Shown: in pieces, positions 35,101-42,309 of the stretch | Layout: each line of letters starts with the position of its first letter | How positions within the stretch are numbered: the stretch's first letter is position 1 | NCBI GenBank assembly: GCA_027487315.1 | Contig: JAIYDW010000234.1 | Location: 1 to 56,810 of the forward strand | From: Verrucomicrobiaceae bacterium | GTDB taxonomy: Bacteria; Verrucomicrobiota; Verrucomicrobiia; Verrucomicrobiales; Verrucomicrobiaceae | Direction of reading: 5' to 3' | DNA length: 56,810 nucleotides | Made by a program: the position numbers and the translations under genes | Notes under the pieces: model-generated | The model's database searches: none | What the model was told of the DNA's origin: nothing | Seen by the model: only the letters and a program-made list of their open reading frames with translations

Positions 35101-36017
35101 TCAATCCCAACGACGGCCACCTCTACGTCAACGGCATGCAAGGCTGGGGCTCCTACACCCCCAAAGACGGCTGCTTCCAACGCATCCGCTTCACCGGCGG
35201 CGACAAACCCGTCCCCATCGGCTTTGAAGCCCGTGACAACGGCGTCCTCATCCGCTTCAACCAACCCGTCAAAATCGCCACCGCCACCGCCGCCTCCGCC
35301 TTCGCCCAATGCTGGAACTACCGCTACAGCGCCGCCTACGGTTCCCCAGAATACTCCCTCAAATACCCCGACACCCCCGGTCACGACCCCCTCGAAATCC
35401 GCAGCCTCCAAACCCTCGACGGCGGCAAAACGCTCTTCCTCGAAATCCCCCAACTCACCCCCGCCAGCCAGATCCATCTCCACCTCCCCACCGGCCACGA
35501 CCTCTTCCTCACCGCCCACGCCCTCGCTGAGCCCTACACCGACTTCCCCACCTACACCCGGATCGCCAAAACCAGTCACGCCGCCCAGACCACCGTCACC
35601 GCTCCCACACCCTCAAAACCCAACCCCTGGTCCCAAGACAACGGCGGTCGCAAACTCACCGTCGAAGCCGCCCTCGGTCTCCAATACGTCCAAAAACAAC
35701 TCTCCGCCAAGCCCGGCGAAAAACTCTCCCTCACCTTCTCCAATCCCGACGTCGTCCCCCACAACTGGCTCCTCGCCAAACCCGGCTCCCTCGAAAAACT
35801 CGGTGCCCTCTGCAACCTCATGATCACCGACCCCAACGGCCTCGCCAAACACTACGTGCCCGATTCCCCGGACGTCCTCTTCTACACCGACATGACCAAC
35901 CCCAACGCCTCCTCCACCATCCACTTCACCGCCCCAGATCATCCCGGCACCTATCCCTATCTCTGCACCTTCCCCGGCCACTGGATGATCATGAACGGCC
36001 AACTCAAAGTCGAATAA
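32106..36017 (+). CDS. Exported multidomain protein: TIM barrel, LamG-like, DUF6797-like, propeller, azurin-type cupredoxin
   Basis: This 1303-residue protein has a signal peptide (1-33, ending PPQAAD). A TIM-barrel, sugar-isomerase-like domain spans ~35-295 (AEMVAKLGFKKVAYDW, GQVG-type strand, LLCLNLNGMD). A LamG/concanavalin-like fold spans ~312-450 (WHSLLASIDEKNVTLWIDGK) and a DUF6797-like part ~521-656 (VCVRFDDHSAVFDPE). A glucose-dehydrogenase-like propeller spans ~708-1048 (ATGFRNPNGLGLSPDGRF). The C-terminal cupredoxin (~1181-1303) has the exact azurin-type copper ligands His1219, Cys1287, His1292 and Met1296, with C-x4-H-x3-M spacing. A plausible role is glycan binding or oxidation with electron transfer to copper. 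Residues ~847-860 come from an inserted palindrome. Confidence 0.8.
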   Translation: MKRPVPSLHIRFFCRFILPTLLFTPLAPPQAADLFDKSNLTAWCIVPFDSNKRSPEARAEMVAKLGFKKVAYDWREEHVVEFEREILAYQKHGIEMFAFWSVHDEALRLFEKYKLHPQLWVMMKGTGETQENQIKSAAEGLLPILQKAKAIGSQVGIYNHGGWAGEPENMVAVCDYLKKNHGTDNIGIIYNLHHGHSHLDRLPKAIEAMKPHLLCLNLNGMDIAGDTKGRKILPLGVGTQDVMVLRQIRASGYSGPIGILNHTNEDAEGRLLDNLDGLQWLLPQLDDTPPGPKPRYRTWKDQPTAVTPPIRKKIEITGQGVPSLNKDFGDALKGSYFELVNEPYRSLPLTIECRAKLTDKDRYNILIASDTKSSATHWELYTHAKRGTLALYLPGRGGDFDSKVDVCDGQWHSLLASIDEKNVTLWIDGKQVLEKPIQPLTGSAQSGGLAFGRLVEGTLGCDGLIDDARISRGVMKPRKGDFPRLRMDNTLGLWDFDNLAATLPPPAPKPAEFKPNLKPLNPDDNIHWKEFVNRERVFDYYGKQALQFMNQTPPELIPAFPGMDGGQQGHWGNQNDQVTWKDGRWATSDLGTVFSGAFKGAGLTIPKAVCVRFDDHSAVFDPERMAWRLEWSGGFIKLNDARHGFMAGAPMDGQVTSKEEKKLPGTYRGFFRRGKEVSIITSETTLPPPAPAQWPQWIETKGELGTQTPFATDRLTLPFNNPHGTLFFITAHDFFTDDTAAIATMTGEIWLVKGIDESLSNLRWKRFATGLHQPLGLKIINNQIHVLGRDQITRLHDLNGDDEADFYECVTNVMTTSPGGHDFIVGLETDAQGRFYFASGNQGICRVKVGQASSLPASANLDVLATGFRNPNGLGLSPDGRFITTSVQEGDWTPATSICQIELGQNEGAHFGAGGPKNGQPPEPVLMYLPRGEDNSASSQTFITSEKWNSLKGDGNLIHLSSGGGSAWLVMRQKAQNRWQAAATRISGNFDSGPQCARFNPNDGHLYVNGMQGWGSYTPKDGCFQRIRFTGGDKPVPIGFEARDNGVLIRFNQPVKIATATAASAFAQCWNYRYSAAYGSPEYSLKYPDTPGHDPLEIRSLQTLDGGKTLFLEIPQLTPASQIHLHLPTGHDLFLTAHALAEPYTDFPTYTRIAKTSHAAQTTVTAPTPSKPNPWSQDNGGRKLTVEAALGLQYVQKQLSAKPGEKLSLTFSNPDVVPHNWLLAKPGSLEKLGALCNLMITDPNGLAKHYVPDSPDVLFYTDMTNPNASSTIHFTAPDHPGTYPYLCTFPGHWMIMNGQLKVE
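34648..34680. repeat. Palindrome inserted in frame inside a coding sequence
   Basis: GGGCAAGC-TTCTA-GCTTGCCC (34653-34673) forms an 8-bp stem with a 5-base loop, inside a stretch that encodes KVGQASSLPASAN between two propeller strands. It keeps the reading frame. Similar QASSLP-type peptides are, from memory, scattered in unrelated planctomycete and verrucomicrobial proteins, which suggests a mobile in-frame palindromic repeat. Confidence 0.65.
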
Positions 36018-36026
36018 CGCACGCTC

Positions 36027-36791
36027 TCACTGATCCACCCGCAGCATATACTCGTCGTAGTTCTGATGCTGCGCCTCCCAAAACTTTACCGCCTCTGGAA
36101 TCGACTTAAACACCGGCACCTGACCTCCTCCCGGCACCAGCCACTCCTGAATCGCCTTCAGCACCGTCGGTGCCCGATCCGCCGGCAGCGCGTCCCCCAT
36201 CGTCAGCATCATCTCAAACAAGGGCCGCTCCGGCGTCACCGTCATCTCATTGATCGCCTCCGTCACTGCTTCCTTCGGCCCCTTCGTCAACGCCTCCCGG
36301 CAAATCGCCGCCCGACTCTCCATCGGGTAGGTCGCACTCAAACTCCACGTCATCTCCCGCACATCGGGATCCGTGCTCGTCGCCGACTTCTTCCAAACAT
36401 CCACCGCATGCGCCACCTCCAGTGACGTCGCCGACTCCACCGCGAACATCCGAATCTCCTTGTCCACATCATCCAGCGCCGCCTTCAGCATCGCGTAATT
36501 GTTGTCATCCCCCAGCGCCATGAAGTTGCTGATCGCATCCATCCGCTCCTTTGCGCTCTTTCCTTCCCGATAATACGCCACCGGATCCTTCCCAAACAAA
36601 TGCTCCAACGGATGCGGTGCCGCCTTCACCTTCGGATCGGCTTTCGCCTCCACCACCTCCTTCTCAATCGGCACCACCTTGGCCCCACCACCCCCCAGCG
36701 TCGCCAACATCCACCCCGCCGCCGCTGCAATGCCAACCACGCCAGCAATCGCCAGCCCCACTCCCACTTTGTTGCCCAGGTAATTCGCCAT
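36027..36791 (-). CDS. Membrane-anchored protein with HEAT-like helical repeats, function unknown
   Basis: This 254-residue protein is not assigned to a named family. The N-terminus has one transmembrane or uncleaved signal segment (VGVGLAIAGVVGIAAAAGWML, ~8-28), followed by a charged linker. A helical part from ~60 to 240 contains phrases such as LDDVDKEIRMFAVESATSL and DPDVREMTWSLSATY, which look like HEAT/armadillo repeats. It is convergent with the preceding multidomain gene, only 9 bp apart, and lies upstream of nothing obvious on its own strand. Start 36791 (MANYLGNK) is preferred over 36803. Confidence 0.7.
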   Translation of the reverse strand: MANYLGNKVGVGLAIAGVVGIAAAAGWMLATLGGGGAKVVPIEKEVVEAKADPKVKAAPHPLEHLFGKDPVAYYREGKSAKERMDAISNFMALGDDNNYAMLKAALDDVDKEIRMFAVESATSLEVAHAVDVWKKSATSTDPDVREMTWSLSATYPMESRAAICREALTKGPKEAVTEAINEMTVTPERPLFEMMLTMGDALPADRAPTVLKAIQEWLVPGGGQVPVFKSIPEAVKFWEAQHQNYDEYMLRVDQ

Positions 36792-36853
36792 CCCCCAACT
36801 CAATCCTCACTCACCCCGCCTTTGCAACCCCAGATTCGCCCCCCTCACGACTT

Positions 36854-37189
36854 CTATTTCTTCCACCAATCCGCCGACCGCTCCCAAGGACTCACCTCAC
36901 CCTGATTCTTTCCAGTCACTTGAGCCTCCCCACCCTGCTCCCCCTCAGCCAGTTCCATCAACAATTGCACATGCGGCTCCGGCCTCGTCGTCCGCCGCCA
37001 GATCCCCCAAGCCGCCCATCCAAAACATGCCAACAGCAAAAAAAAGAATCCCAAGTGCGCCAGCACAAACCACTCCCCAGCCCCACTCTCCTGAATCCAC
37101 CTACCATACGCTCCAGGCGATCCCGTTGCCCCGGAAACAGCCGCCACACCCAAAACAAGGTTACCTGTGAGATCCGCCACCATTGCCAA
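36854..37189 (-). CDS. Small single-pass membrane protein, unknown
   Basis: This 111-residue protein is not recognised. It has an N-terminal moderately hydrophobic stretch and one strong transmembrane helix (WFVLAHLGFFFLLLACFGWAAW, roughly residues 40-61), followed by RRTT and a charged tail. This suggests a cytoplasmic C-terminus. It starts 3 bp after the stop of the acetyltransferase gene on the same strand, so the two are probably co-transcribed. Confidence 0.6.
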   Translation of the reverse strand: MAMVADLTGNLVLGVAAVSGATGSPGAYGRWIQESGAGEWFVLAHLGFFFLLLACFGWAAWGIWRRTTRPEPHVQLLMELAEGEQGGEAQVTGKNQGEVSPWERSADWWKK

Positions 37190-37192
37190 TCA

Positions 37193-37687
37193 TTACGAAT
37201 TCTCAGGGTAAACCAGCCGCATCGGAATCATGCTCGAAAACTTAAACCCATGCTTCTGGAAGAAACTCTGGCTCTCCGCACTGATCCGGTCCGTCAACAG
37301 CGTGATCCGCTTGAACCCCTTGTCCCTCGCAAACTGAATCACATAATCCAGCAACTGCCCCCCGTAACCCTGCCCCCGATGCTCCGGATGCACGATCACA
37401 TCCTCCAGCAGCACCACCAACCCGCCTTCCGCCGTCGAAATCGTAAACAAAAGGTTCGCCATCCCCACCGCCATGTGGTCCGTCCGCAGCACAAAAATCC
37501 GCCCGCGACTCGGCTGCTCCAAAATCAACCTCACCCCTTGCTCCTGCTTCTTCGGATCCGGCACAAAGTCCTCTTCCAAAGAAAACAGAGCACTCAGCAG
37601 TTCCACCAACTGAGGCATGTCCTCCAGCGTCGCCGGTTCAATCCGGTGCTGACTCGGGGCCGCTGCCAATTCTGAAGCTTCGTTCAT
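37193..37687 (-). CDS. GNAT-family N-acetyltransferase
   Basis: This 164-residue protein has the GNAT fold. Motif A is VIVHPEHRGQGYGGQLLDY, containing the acetyl-CoA pyrophosphate loop RGQGYG, and the late strand-helix FFQKHGFKFSS is typical. The acceptor is unknown. Start 37687 (MNEASELA) was preferred over 37747, whose first 20 residues look untranslated. It is the first gene of a short minus-strand unit with the small membrane protein, divergent from the TPR protein gene at 37861. Confidence 0.8.
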   Translation of the reverse strand: MNEASELAAAPSQHRIEPATLEDMPQLVELLSALFSLEEDFVPDPKKQEQGVRLILEQPSRGRIFVLRTDHMAVGMANLLFTISTAEGGLVVLLEDVIVHPEHRGQGYGGQLLDYVIQFARDKGFKRITLLTDRISAESQSFFQKHGFKFSSMIPMRLVYPENS

Positions 37688-37860
37688 CTCCCTGACTGTT
37701 AGCCAGTCCCGGGCCGGGGCAAACAAGAAACTCTCCCCACCCCTCACTTTTACCAGTCGTCTCCGCAGAGGTATTCCCGTAAAAATTTCAACGTGACGGA
37801 CCGTTTCGTTGATCTACCGTAAAGCTCTCCCACCTCAGTCTAGCAGTCAGTGCCAAAAGC

Positions 37861-39669
37861 ATGCCGCCAGGTCCCTCAAATCATCCCAATTCTCCCAAGG
37901 CTCCCTTCATTCTCTGGCGCCCCTTCGTCGCAGCTTGGCGCTGGCTCGCACCCTCCACTCAAGCCTCCCGCGACCGGCAGTCCCACACCTCCCGCCTCGT
38001 CGGCATCACCCTCGTCACCACCGCTTCGGTCGCCCTCTGCACCCTCGCCATCCTCTACGCCCGCCCCCTCTACAACGCCTGGCAGGACTGGCGCGCCAAC
38101 CAGCTCATCGCCGACGCCCGTTCCCTCGTGGACGAAGGCGAACTCCTTCCCGCCATCATGGCCGCTCAGGAAGCCTACACCCTCTCACCCGAAAACATCG
38201 CCGCCATCCGCCTCAATGCCGAGTTCTTCACTCGCATGAAAAAAAACGAGGCCCTCTACTTTTGGGACAAACTCAGCCACCTCGGCGCCCTCACCCCGGA
38301 AGATGAACAAAATCGCATTCGCGCACTCCTGAATGCCGACCGCGACAAAGAAGCCCGCCAAACCCTCAACGACTGGATGGCCCGCAACGCTCCGCAAGAC
38401 GACACCATCCGTCTCGCCCAGGAAGTCTATGGCGACGGCTCCTTCCTCGGCAGCCTCCTCTCCAAACTCAAAACCTACACCTCAACCCACCCCGAAGACC
38501 GTGAGAGCATTCTCCGCTTAGCCCGTCTTGAAATCGACTCGGAAATCCCCACCGAGACTGGCGAAGCCCTCGCCCTCCTCTGGCACCTCGCTGAAGGCGA
38601 AGACTCAGTCAGTCTCGAGGCCCTCGACACCCTCAGCCACTTCCCCGATGTCCCCCCTGAAGACTACCCCCGCCTCATCGAGCGCCTCAAAAATCACCCC
38701 CGCTCCACCAACGAACAAAAGGTACAAGCCTACCGCTTTCGTCTCCAGTTCCGGCCAGATCAACGCCTCTCCATCCTGTCCGAAGCAGTGCTCGAGTTTC
38801 GCGAGTCCAAACGCGAGGACCTCCTTCCCGTCACTCGCTGGCTGGTTGACATCAACGAATACCAGCAAGTCCTCTCTCTGGTCGAAGAAGAAGACGTCAT
38901 CAGCTTCCAACCCCTCCTCGAAAACTACCTCACCTCCCTGACCGCCCTCAATCGCTTCGACGACCTCCGCCGCCTCGTCAATGACCCCCGTGTCAACAGC
39001 CTCCTCACCCGCTCCACCTCCGCCTTCTACCAACTGCACCTCGCCTTCGTCACTCAGCAACCGCTCAAAGACCTTCGGGCTAAAATGGAAACCGCCACCC
39101 TCCATGCTCAAAATGAAGGCCGCATCGAGATGCTTCTCTCCATCGGCAAATACGGCGAACTCCGCGGCATGCCCGACCTCTCTGAACCCGCATACACCTT
39201 CGCCATGCGCTCACGCCGCGCCTTCATCCCCGGTCTCGAAGGCCTCCTGCGCGCCACCCACCTCAGCGGCAATACCGTCGGTCATCTCGCCGCCCTCCAG
39301 GACGCCTCCCGCCAGTGGCCGGACAACCAGGACTACCAGGAAAACCTCGTCTACGTCCGTCTTCTCGTCGGCCAGCAAATGGAAACCTCCCTGCTCCACG
39401 CAACCGCTCTCTTCAAACAACGCCCCACCGATCCCACCACCCAACTCCTCGCCGCCATGGCCCACTGGCGCCTTCGCGACATCGACCTCGCCCTCCAACT
39501 CCTCAAAAGCCTCGATCCCGAAAAACTCCCCCCAGGCCACCGCACCGTCTTCGCCGCCATCACCCGCGCCGCTGGCGACTCCGAACGCGCCCGCCGCGCC
39601 CTCATCGCCATTCCCGCAGACTCCGTCATGTTCCCTCAGGAGCGCGATCTCTTCGCGTCAGCCCAATAA
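37861..39669 (+). CDS. Membrane-anchored TPR-type protein, unknown function
   Basis: This 602-residue protein has a proline-rich cytoplasmic N-terminus and one transmembrane helix (about 47-67, GITLVTTASVALCTLAILYA). The rest is a long extracytoplasmic helical solenoid with tetratricopeptide-like units, for example LLPAIMAAQEAYTLSPENIA and ALQLLKSLDPEKLPPGHRTV. TPR solenoids act as scaffolds for protein complexes; no enzymatic motif is visible. It is followed closely by a PagL-like deacylase and a phosphatase gene on the same strand, a possible envelope-related unit. Confidence 0.72.
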   Translation: MPPGPSNHPNSPKAPFILWRPFVAAWRWLAPSTQASRDRQSHTSRLVGITLVTTASVALCTLAILYARPLYNAWQDWRANQLIADARSLVDEGELLPAIMAAQEAYTLSPENIAAIRLNAEFFTRMKKNEALYFWDKLSHLGALTPEDEQNRIRALLNADRDKEARQTLNDWMARNAPQDDTIRLAQEVYGDGSFLGSLLSKLKTYTSTHPEDRESILRLARLEIDSEIPTETGEALALLWHLAEGEDSVSLEALDTLSHFPDVPPEDYPRLIERLKNHPRSTNEQKVQAYRFRLQFRPDQRLSILSEAVLEFRESKREDLLPVTRWLVDINEYQQVLSLVEEEDVISFQPLLENYLTSLTALNRFDDLRRLVNDPRVNSLLTRSTSAFYQLHLAFVTQQPLKDLRAKMETATLHAQNEGRIEMLLSIGKYGELRGMPDLSEPAYTFAMRSRRAFIPGLEGLLRATHLSGNTVGHLAALQDASRQWPDNQDYQENLVYVRLLVGQQMETSLLHATALFKQRPTDPTTQLLAAMAHWRLRDIDLALQLLKSLDPEKLPPGHRTVFAAITRAAGDSERARRALIAIPADSVMFPQERDLFASAQ

Positions 39670-39681
39670 ATCGATCTCCCC

Positions 39682-40299
39682 ATGGCCACAAGCATCACCC
39701 GCCTCCTGCTGTCCGGCCTCTGGATCGCTACCTCCATCGCTTCCGCCGGCGCGCCCCTAGACCAACCAGCGCCCACGTCATCCCCCGAAAACACCTGGAC
39801 CACCGAACTCCACACCGGAGCCCTTTGGAGCATCGGCAGCAATGCCTCCCCACTCGACTACCAGCTCCTCCCCCAACTCCTCACCCTCAAAACCCCAGCC
39901 CATGGGCACCTCCAAACCGGCTCCCACACCTGGGTCATCCGCTCCCGCGCCTCTCTCGAAATCACCCCCGTCATCCAAGGCCCCGAATCCTATTTCATCG
40001 GTGTCACATTCGCCCCCTCCCTCGAATGCTGGAACGCCTCACGCACCCTCTCCACCTTCTTCAGTGCTGGCGGCGGCATCGGTTGGATGGACTCCCAAGG
40101 TCAAACCATTCCCGGCGCTCAAGGCCAGGACTTCAACTTCACCTGGTTCATTCACACCGGCCTCACCTGGCACATCACCCCCCACCTCTCCGCCTCCCTC
40201 GGCGCGCGCTTCCAACACATCTCCAACGGTGGCCAAAATGACATCAACCCCGGCATCGACTCCTTAGGCCCCACCATCGGACTCGGTTGGAGCTGGTAA
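39682..40299 (+). CDS. Acyloxyacyl hydrolase / lipid A 3-O-deacylase (PagL-like)
   Basis: This 205-residue protein has a signal peptide (1-23, ending IASAG) and an eight-stranded beta-barrel pattern of alternating hydrophobic segments ending in an aromatic residue (GLGWSW). The PagL catalytic pattern is visible as RFQHISNGGQ, with His and Ser two apart. PagL removes the 3-O-acyl chain of lipid A in the outer membrane. At the distance where Pseudomonas PagL has its catalytic Glu (14 after His), this protein has Asp (NPGID). It begins 12 bp after the TPR gene and is followed 13 bp later by the phosphatase gene. Confidence 0.75.
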   Translation: MATSITRLLLSGLWIATSIASAGAPLDQPAPTSSPENTWTTELHTGALWSIGSNASPLDYQLLPQLLTLKTPAHGHLQTGSHTWVIRSRASLEITPVIQGPESYFIGVTFAPSLECWNASRTLSTFFSAGGGIGWMDSQGQTIPGAQGQDFNFTWFIHTGLTWHITPHLSASLGARFQHISNGGQNDINPGIDSLGPTIGLGWSW

Positions 40300-40312
40300 C
40301 CCATTCCCCCAC

Positions 40313-40801
40313 ATGGCCACTCCCTTCCGCCTGCTCTTCATCTGCCTGGGCAACATCTGCCGCTCTCCCGCCGCGGAAGGCGTCATGCGCAAACTCGTCG
40401 CCGACGCCAATCTCACCGACCAAATCCTCATCGACTCCGCCGGCACCGCCGGTTGGCACACCGGCAAACTCCCCGACCAACGCATGACCGCCGCCGCCGC
40501 CCTCCGCCACACCCCTCTCACCAGCCGCGCCCGCCAAGTCCATCCCTCCGACCTCCAAACCTTCGATCTCGCCCTCGTCATGGACCATCAAAACCTCCAT
40601 GACCTTCGCGCCTTCGATCCCGAGGGACTCCACAAACAAAAAATCCGCCTCTTCTGCGAGTTCTGCACCGATCACCCAGACACCGAAGTCCCCGACCCCT
40701 ACTACGGCGGCCCCGAAGGCTTCGAACACGTCCTCAACCTCCTCGAAGACGGCTGCAAAAACCTCCTCACCCACATCAAGAAAAACCTCCCCACCCGCTA
40801 A
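40313..40801 (+). CDS. Low-molecular-weight protein tyrosine phosphatase
   Basis: This 162-residue cytosolic phosphatase has the P-loop CLGNICRS at residues 11-18 (nucleophile Cys11, Arg17) and the general-acid loop DPYYGG near residue 125. It dephosphorylates phosphotyrosine proteins, and bacterial members often control polysaccharide-export kinases; some are protein-arginine phosphatases. No kinase partner lies nearby. The gene ends at a cluster of hairpins shared with the convergent KH-protein gene. Confidence 0.9.
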   Translation: MATPFRLLFICLGNICRSPAAEGVMRKLVADANLTDQILIDSAGTAGWHTGKLPDQRMTAAAALRHTPLTSRARQVHPSDLQTFDLALVMDHQNLHDLRAFDPEGLHKQKIRLFCEFCTDHPDTEVPDPYYGGPEGFEHVLNLLEDGCKNLLTHIKKNLPTR

Positions 40802-40839
40802 ACGCCGCCACTCTCAGCGTTCAGCCCCCCCCTTGGACT

Positions 40840-40902
40840 GCGGCAGCCCGCTGCCGCTTTCGCCCCAGCCAGCCCGCTGGCGCCCCACTGCGGCAAAGCC
40901 GC
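40840..40902. repeat. Three consecutive hairpins between convergent genes
   Basis: GCGGCAGC-CC-GCTGCCGC (40840-40857), GCCAGC-CC-GCTGGC (40868-40881) and GCGGC-AAA-GCCGC (40890-40902) follow each other between the phosphatase gene and the convergent KH-protein gene. A CACTCTC tandem follows (40902-40929). They may serve as a bidirectional terminator or be a REP-like element; there is no U-tract. Confidence 0.6.
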
Positions 40903-40932
40903 CACTCTCCACTCTCCACTCTCCACTCCCCC

Positions 40933-41265
40933 TCACCCCTCCTCCCCAGCCACCGCCTCCCTCGCCTCCCGTTCCTGCTCCTGCTCCGGCGTCTCCTCCT
41001 TCTCCCAATCCTGCGCCGCACCCACTTTCAGCGAAATCTTCACCCCGTGCCGCTCCGCCGCCACCGCCATCAGGGACCGGATCGAACTCACCGTTTGTCC
41101 ATTCTTGCCAATCACCCGCCGCACATCATCCGGCGCCAACTGCACCTTATACACCACCGCCCCATTCGCATTGTGGCCGATCGCGATGGAGGCCTGTTGC
41201 GGATGCTCAATCAATTGAGCCACCGCATAAGAAAGAAATTCCAACAAAGCTTCAGGTGCGTCCAT
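40933..41265 (-). CDS. khpA: KH-domain RNA-binding protein (KhpA/YlqC-like)
   Basis: This 110-residue protein has a single KH domain of the KhpA type. VQLAPDDVRRVIGKNGQTVSSIRSL contains the GxxG-type loop IGKNG, and the N-terminus LLEFLSYAVAQLIEHPQ is the family helix. KhpA binds RNA broadly and often works with KhpB. The C-terminal ~30 residues are a Glu-rich tail (EKEETPEQEQEREAREA) that extends beyond the usual ~75-80 residues. It lies downstream of rpsP on the same strand, the normal bacterial order. Confidence 0.85.
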   Translation of the reverse strand: MDAPEALLEFLSYAVAQLIEHPQQASIAIGHNANGAVVYKVQLAPDDVRRVIGKNGQTVSSIRSLMAVAAERHGVKISLKVGAAQDWEKEETPEQEQEREAREAVAGEEG

Positions 41266-41301
41266 AGATCGTGGGAGATAGGCCAAGCAACCTCACCTTT
41301 C

Positions 41302-41396
41302 AACTCGGATTCCGACATTCGAGGTGCTCGAGAGGCGCAGAAGCTTGGTCGCTCAAACCAATCCGGTGCTTCCAATGTCGGAGTCCGGGTCCAACT
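41302..41396. repeat. Inverted repeat between rpsP and KH-protein gene
   Basis: CGGATTCCGACATT (41306-41319) and AATGTCGGAGTCCG (41374-41387) are near-perfect inverted repeats, separated by about 54 bp. The spacer has no coding signal I can support. It may be a small non-autonomous element or a structured RNA in the rpsP-khpA transcript. Confidence 0.5.
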
Positions 41397-41428
41397 CAGA
41401 TTCCCAAACAACCCCAAGCCCGCAAACA

Positions 41429-41459
41429 AAAAAGCACCCAGGTCTCCCCGAGTGCTTTT
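41429..41459 (-). terminator. Rho-independent-type terminator after rpsP
   Basis: Read on the minus strand, AAAAGCAC and GTGCTTTTTT form an 8-bp stem around a GC-rich loop followed by T residues. It begins about 40 bp downstream of the rpsP stop codon (stop at 41499-41501). It could end or attenuate transcription before the KH-protein gene. Confidence 0.65.
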
Positions 41460-41498
41460 CAAATTCAGATCACTCTCGCGATCCAGAAATCACTGATC

Positions 41499-41750
41499 TC
41501 AAGCCTTGGCGCTCGCTTCAGCACGCTTCACCAGACTTTTCACAGTCTCAGAAGCCTTCGCTCCTTGAGCGATCCAGGCTTTGACCTTGTCCACATTCAG
41601 GGTCAAACCACCCTTGGCTTGATGCGGGTCATAGACACCCAGGATTTCGAGAAAACGACCGTCCCGACGGAAACGGCTGTCCGCAGCGACGACACGGAAC
41701 ACAGGACGATCATGACTACCTTCGCGGCGGAGACGGATTGCAACGGCCAT
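41499..41750 (-). CDS. rpsP: Small ribosomal subunit protein bS16
   Basis: This 83-residue protein has the full bS16 pattern: MAVAIRLRREGSHDRPVFRV, ADSRFRRDGRFLEILGVYDP, and LNVDKVKAWIAQGAKASETV. Length and start match the family (usually 75-90 residues). It is a structural protein of the 30S subunit needed for assembly. It lies between a basic/acidic PVC-type protein upstream and the KH-protein gene downstream. Start 41750 was chosen because MAVAIRL is the canonical N-terminus; the upstream extension in this frame is not conserved. Confidence 0.96.
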   Translation of the reverse strand: MAVAIRLRREGSHDRPVFRVVAADSRFRRDGRFLEILGVYDPHQAKGGLTLNVDKVKAWIAQGAKASETVKSLVKRAEASAKA

Positions 41751-41856
41751 AAATTTAAATGAGTATAGGAATGCTTGATGTTTTGGGGGGCGGAATGATG
41801 CGACTCTTCTCCGGCAAATCAACCGGTTTTTGCACTCATTCCTGAACTTCTAGGGC

Positions 41857-42207
41857 TTAACCCTCTGCGGTCTCCTCGGTTGCAGGTGCCACTTCTTCCG
41901 CAGCAGGTGCCACTTCTTCAGCCGCAACTTCTTCCACCTCAGGAGTCACCACCGCTTCAGTCTCAACGACCTCCACTGGAGCAATCACCTCTTCCACTGC
42001 AGCGACAGGCGCCTCAGCTTTGGGTGTCTTTTTAACAGGAGCCTTTTTGGTGGCCACCTTTTTCGCAGGAGCCTTGGCTTCCGCAATGGCGGCCGACTTC
42101 GAGCGCGCGTTCTTCCGCACCAAACCGGTCTTGGCCAGTTCTTTCTTGCGGACTAGGTAATTCTTGCGCCGACGGCGCTTCACGCGTGCTCTAAGTTGTT
42201 GTCCCAT
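41857..42207 (-). CDS. Basic/acidic two-part protein upstream of rpsP, unknown
   Basis: This 116-residue protein is not assigned. The first ~40 residues are strongly basic (GQQLRARVKRRRRKNYLVRK, then KKELAK) and look RNA-binding. A Lys/Ala segment (APAKKVATKKAPVKKTPK) follows, and the last ~55 residues are Glu/Val/Ala-rich with repeats of EEVAPA type. It is 106 bp upstream of rpsP on the same strand, so a ribosome- or RNA-associated role is a fair guess from context. The low-complexity tail makes similarity searches unreliable. Start 42207 puts the basic motif at the N-terminus. Confidence 0.7.
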   Translation of the reverse strand: MGQQLRARVKRRRRKNYLVRKKELAKTGLVRKNARSKSAAIAEAKAPAKKVATKKAPVKKTPKAEAPVAAVEEVIAPVEVVETEAVVTPEVEEVAAEEVAPAAEEVAPATEETAEG

Positions 42208-42309
42208 GATGTTATTTAAGTTCTGTCTGCCTGAAAAGGGCGCGTAAACTGCTCGCATTCCCCCAGGAATCAAGAGCAAAAAACACGAACTTCACCTCCC
42301 TCCCCCATC

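Noticed and set aside
34677-35579. 300-codon minus-strand Gly/Val/Glu-rich frame
   Set aside because: Low-complexity translation opposite the C-rich multidomain gene; long antisense frames are expected where third positions are almost all C.
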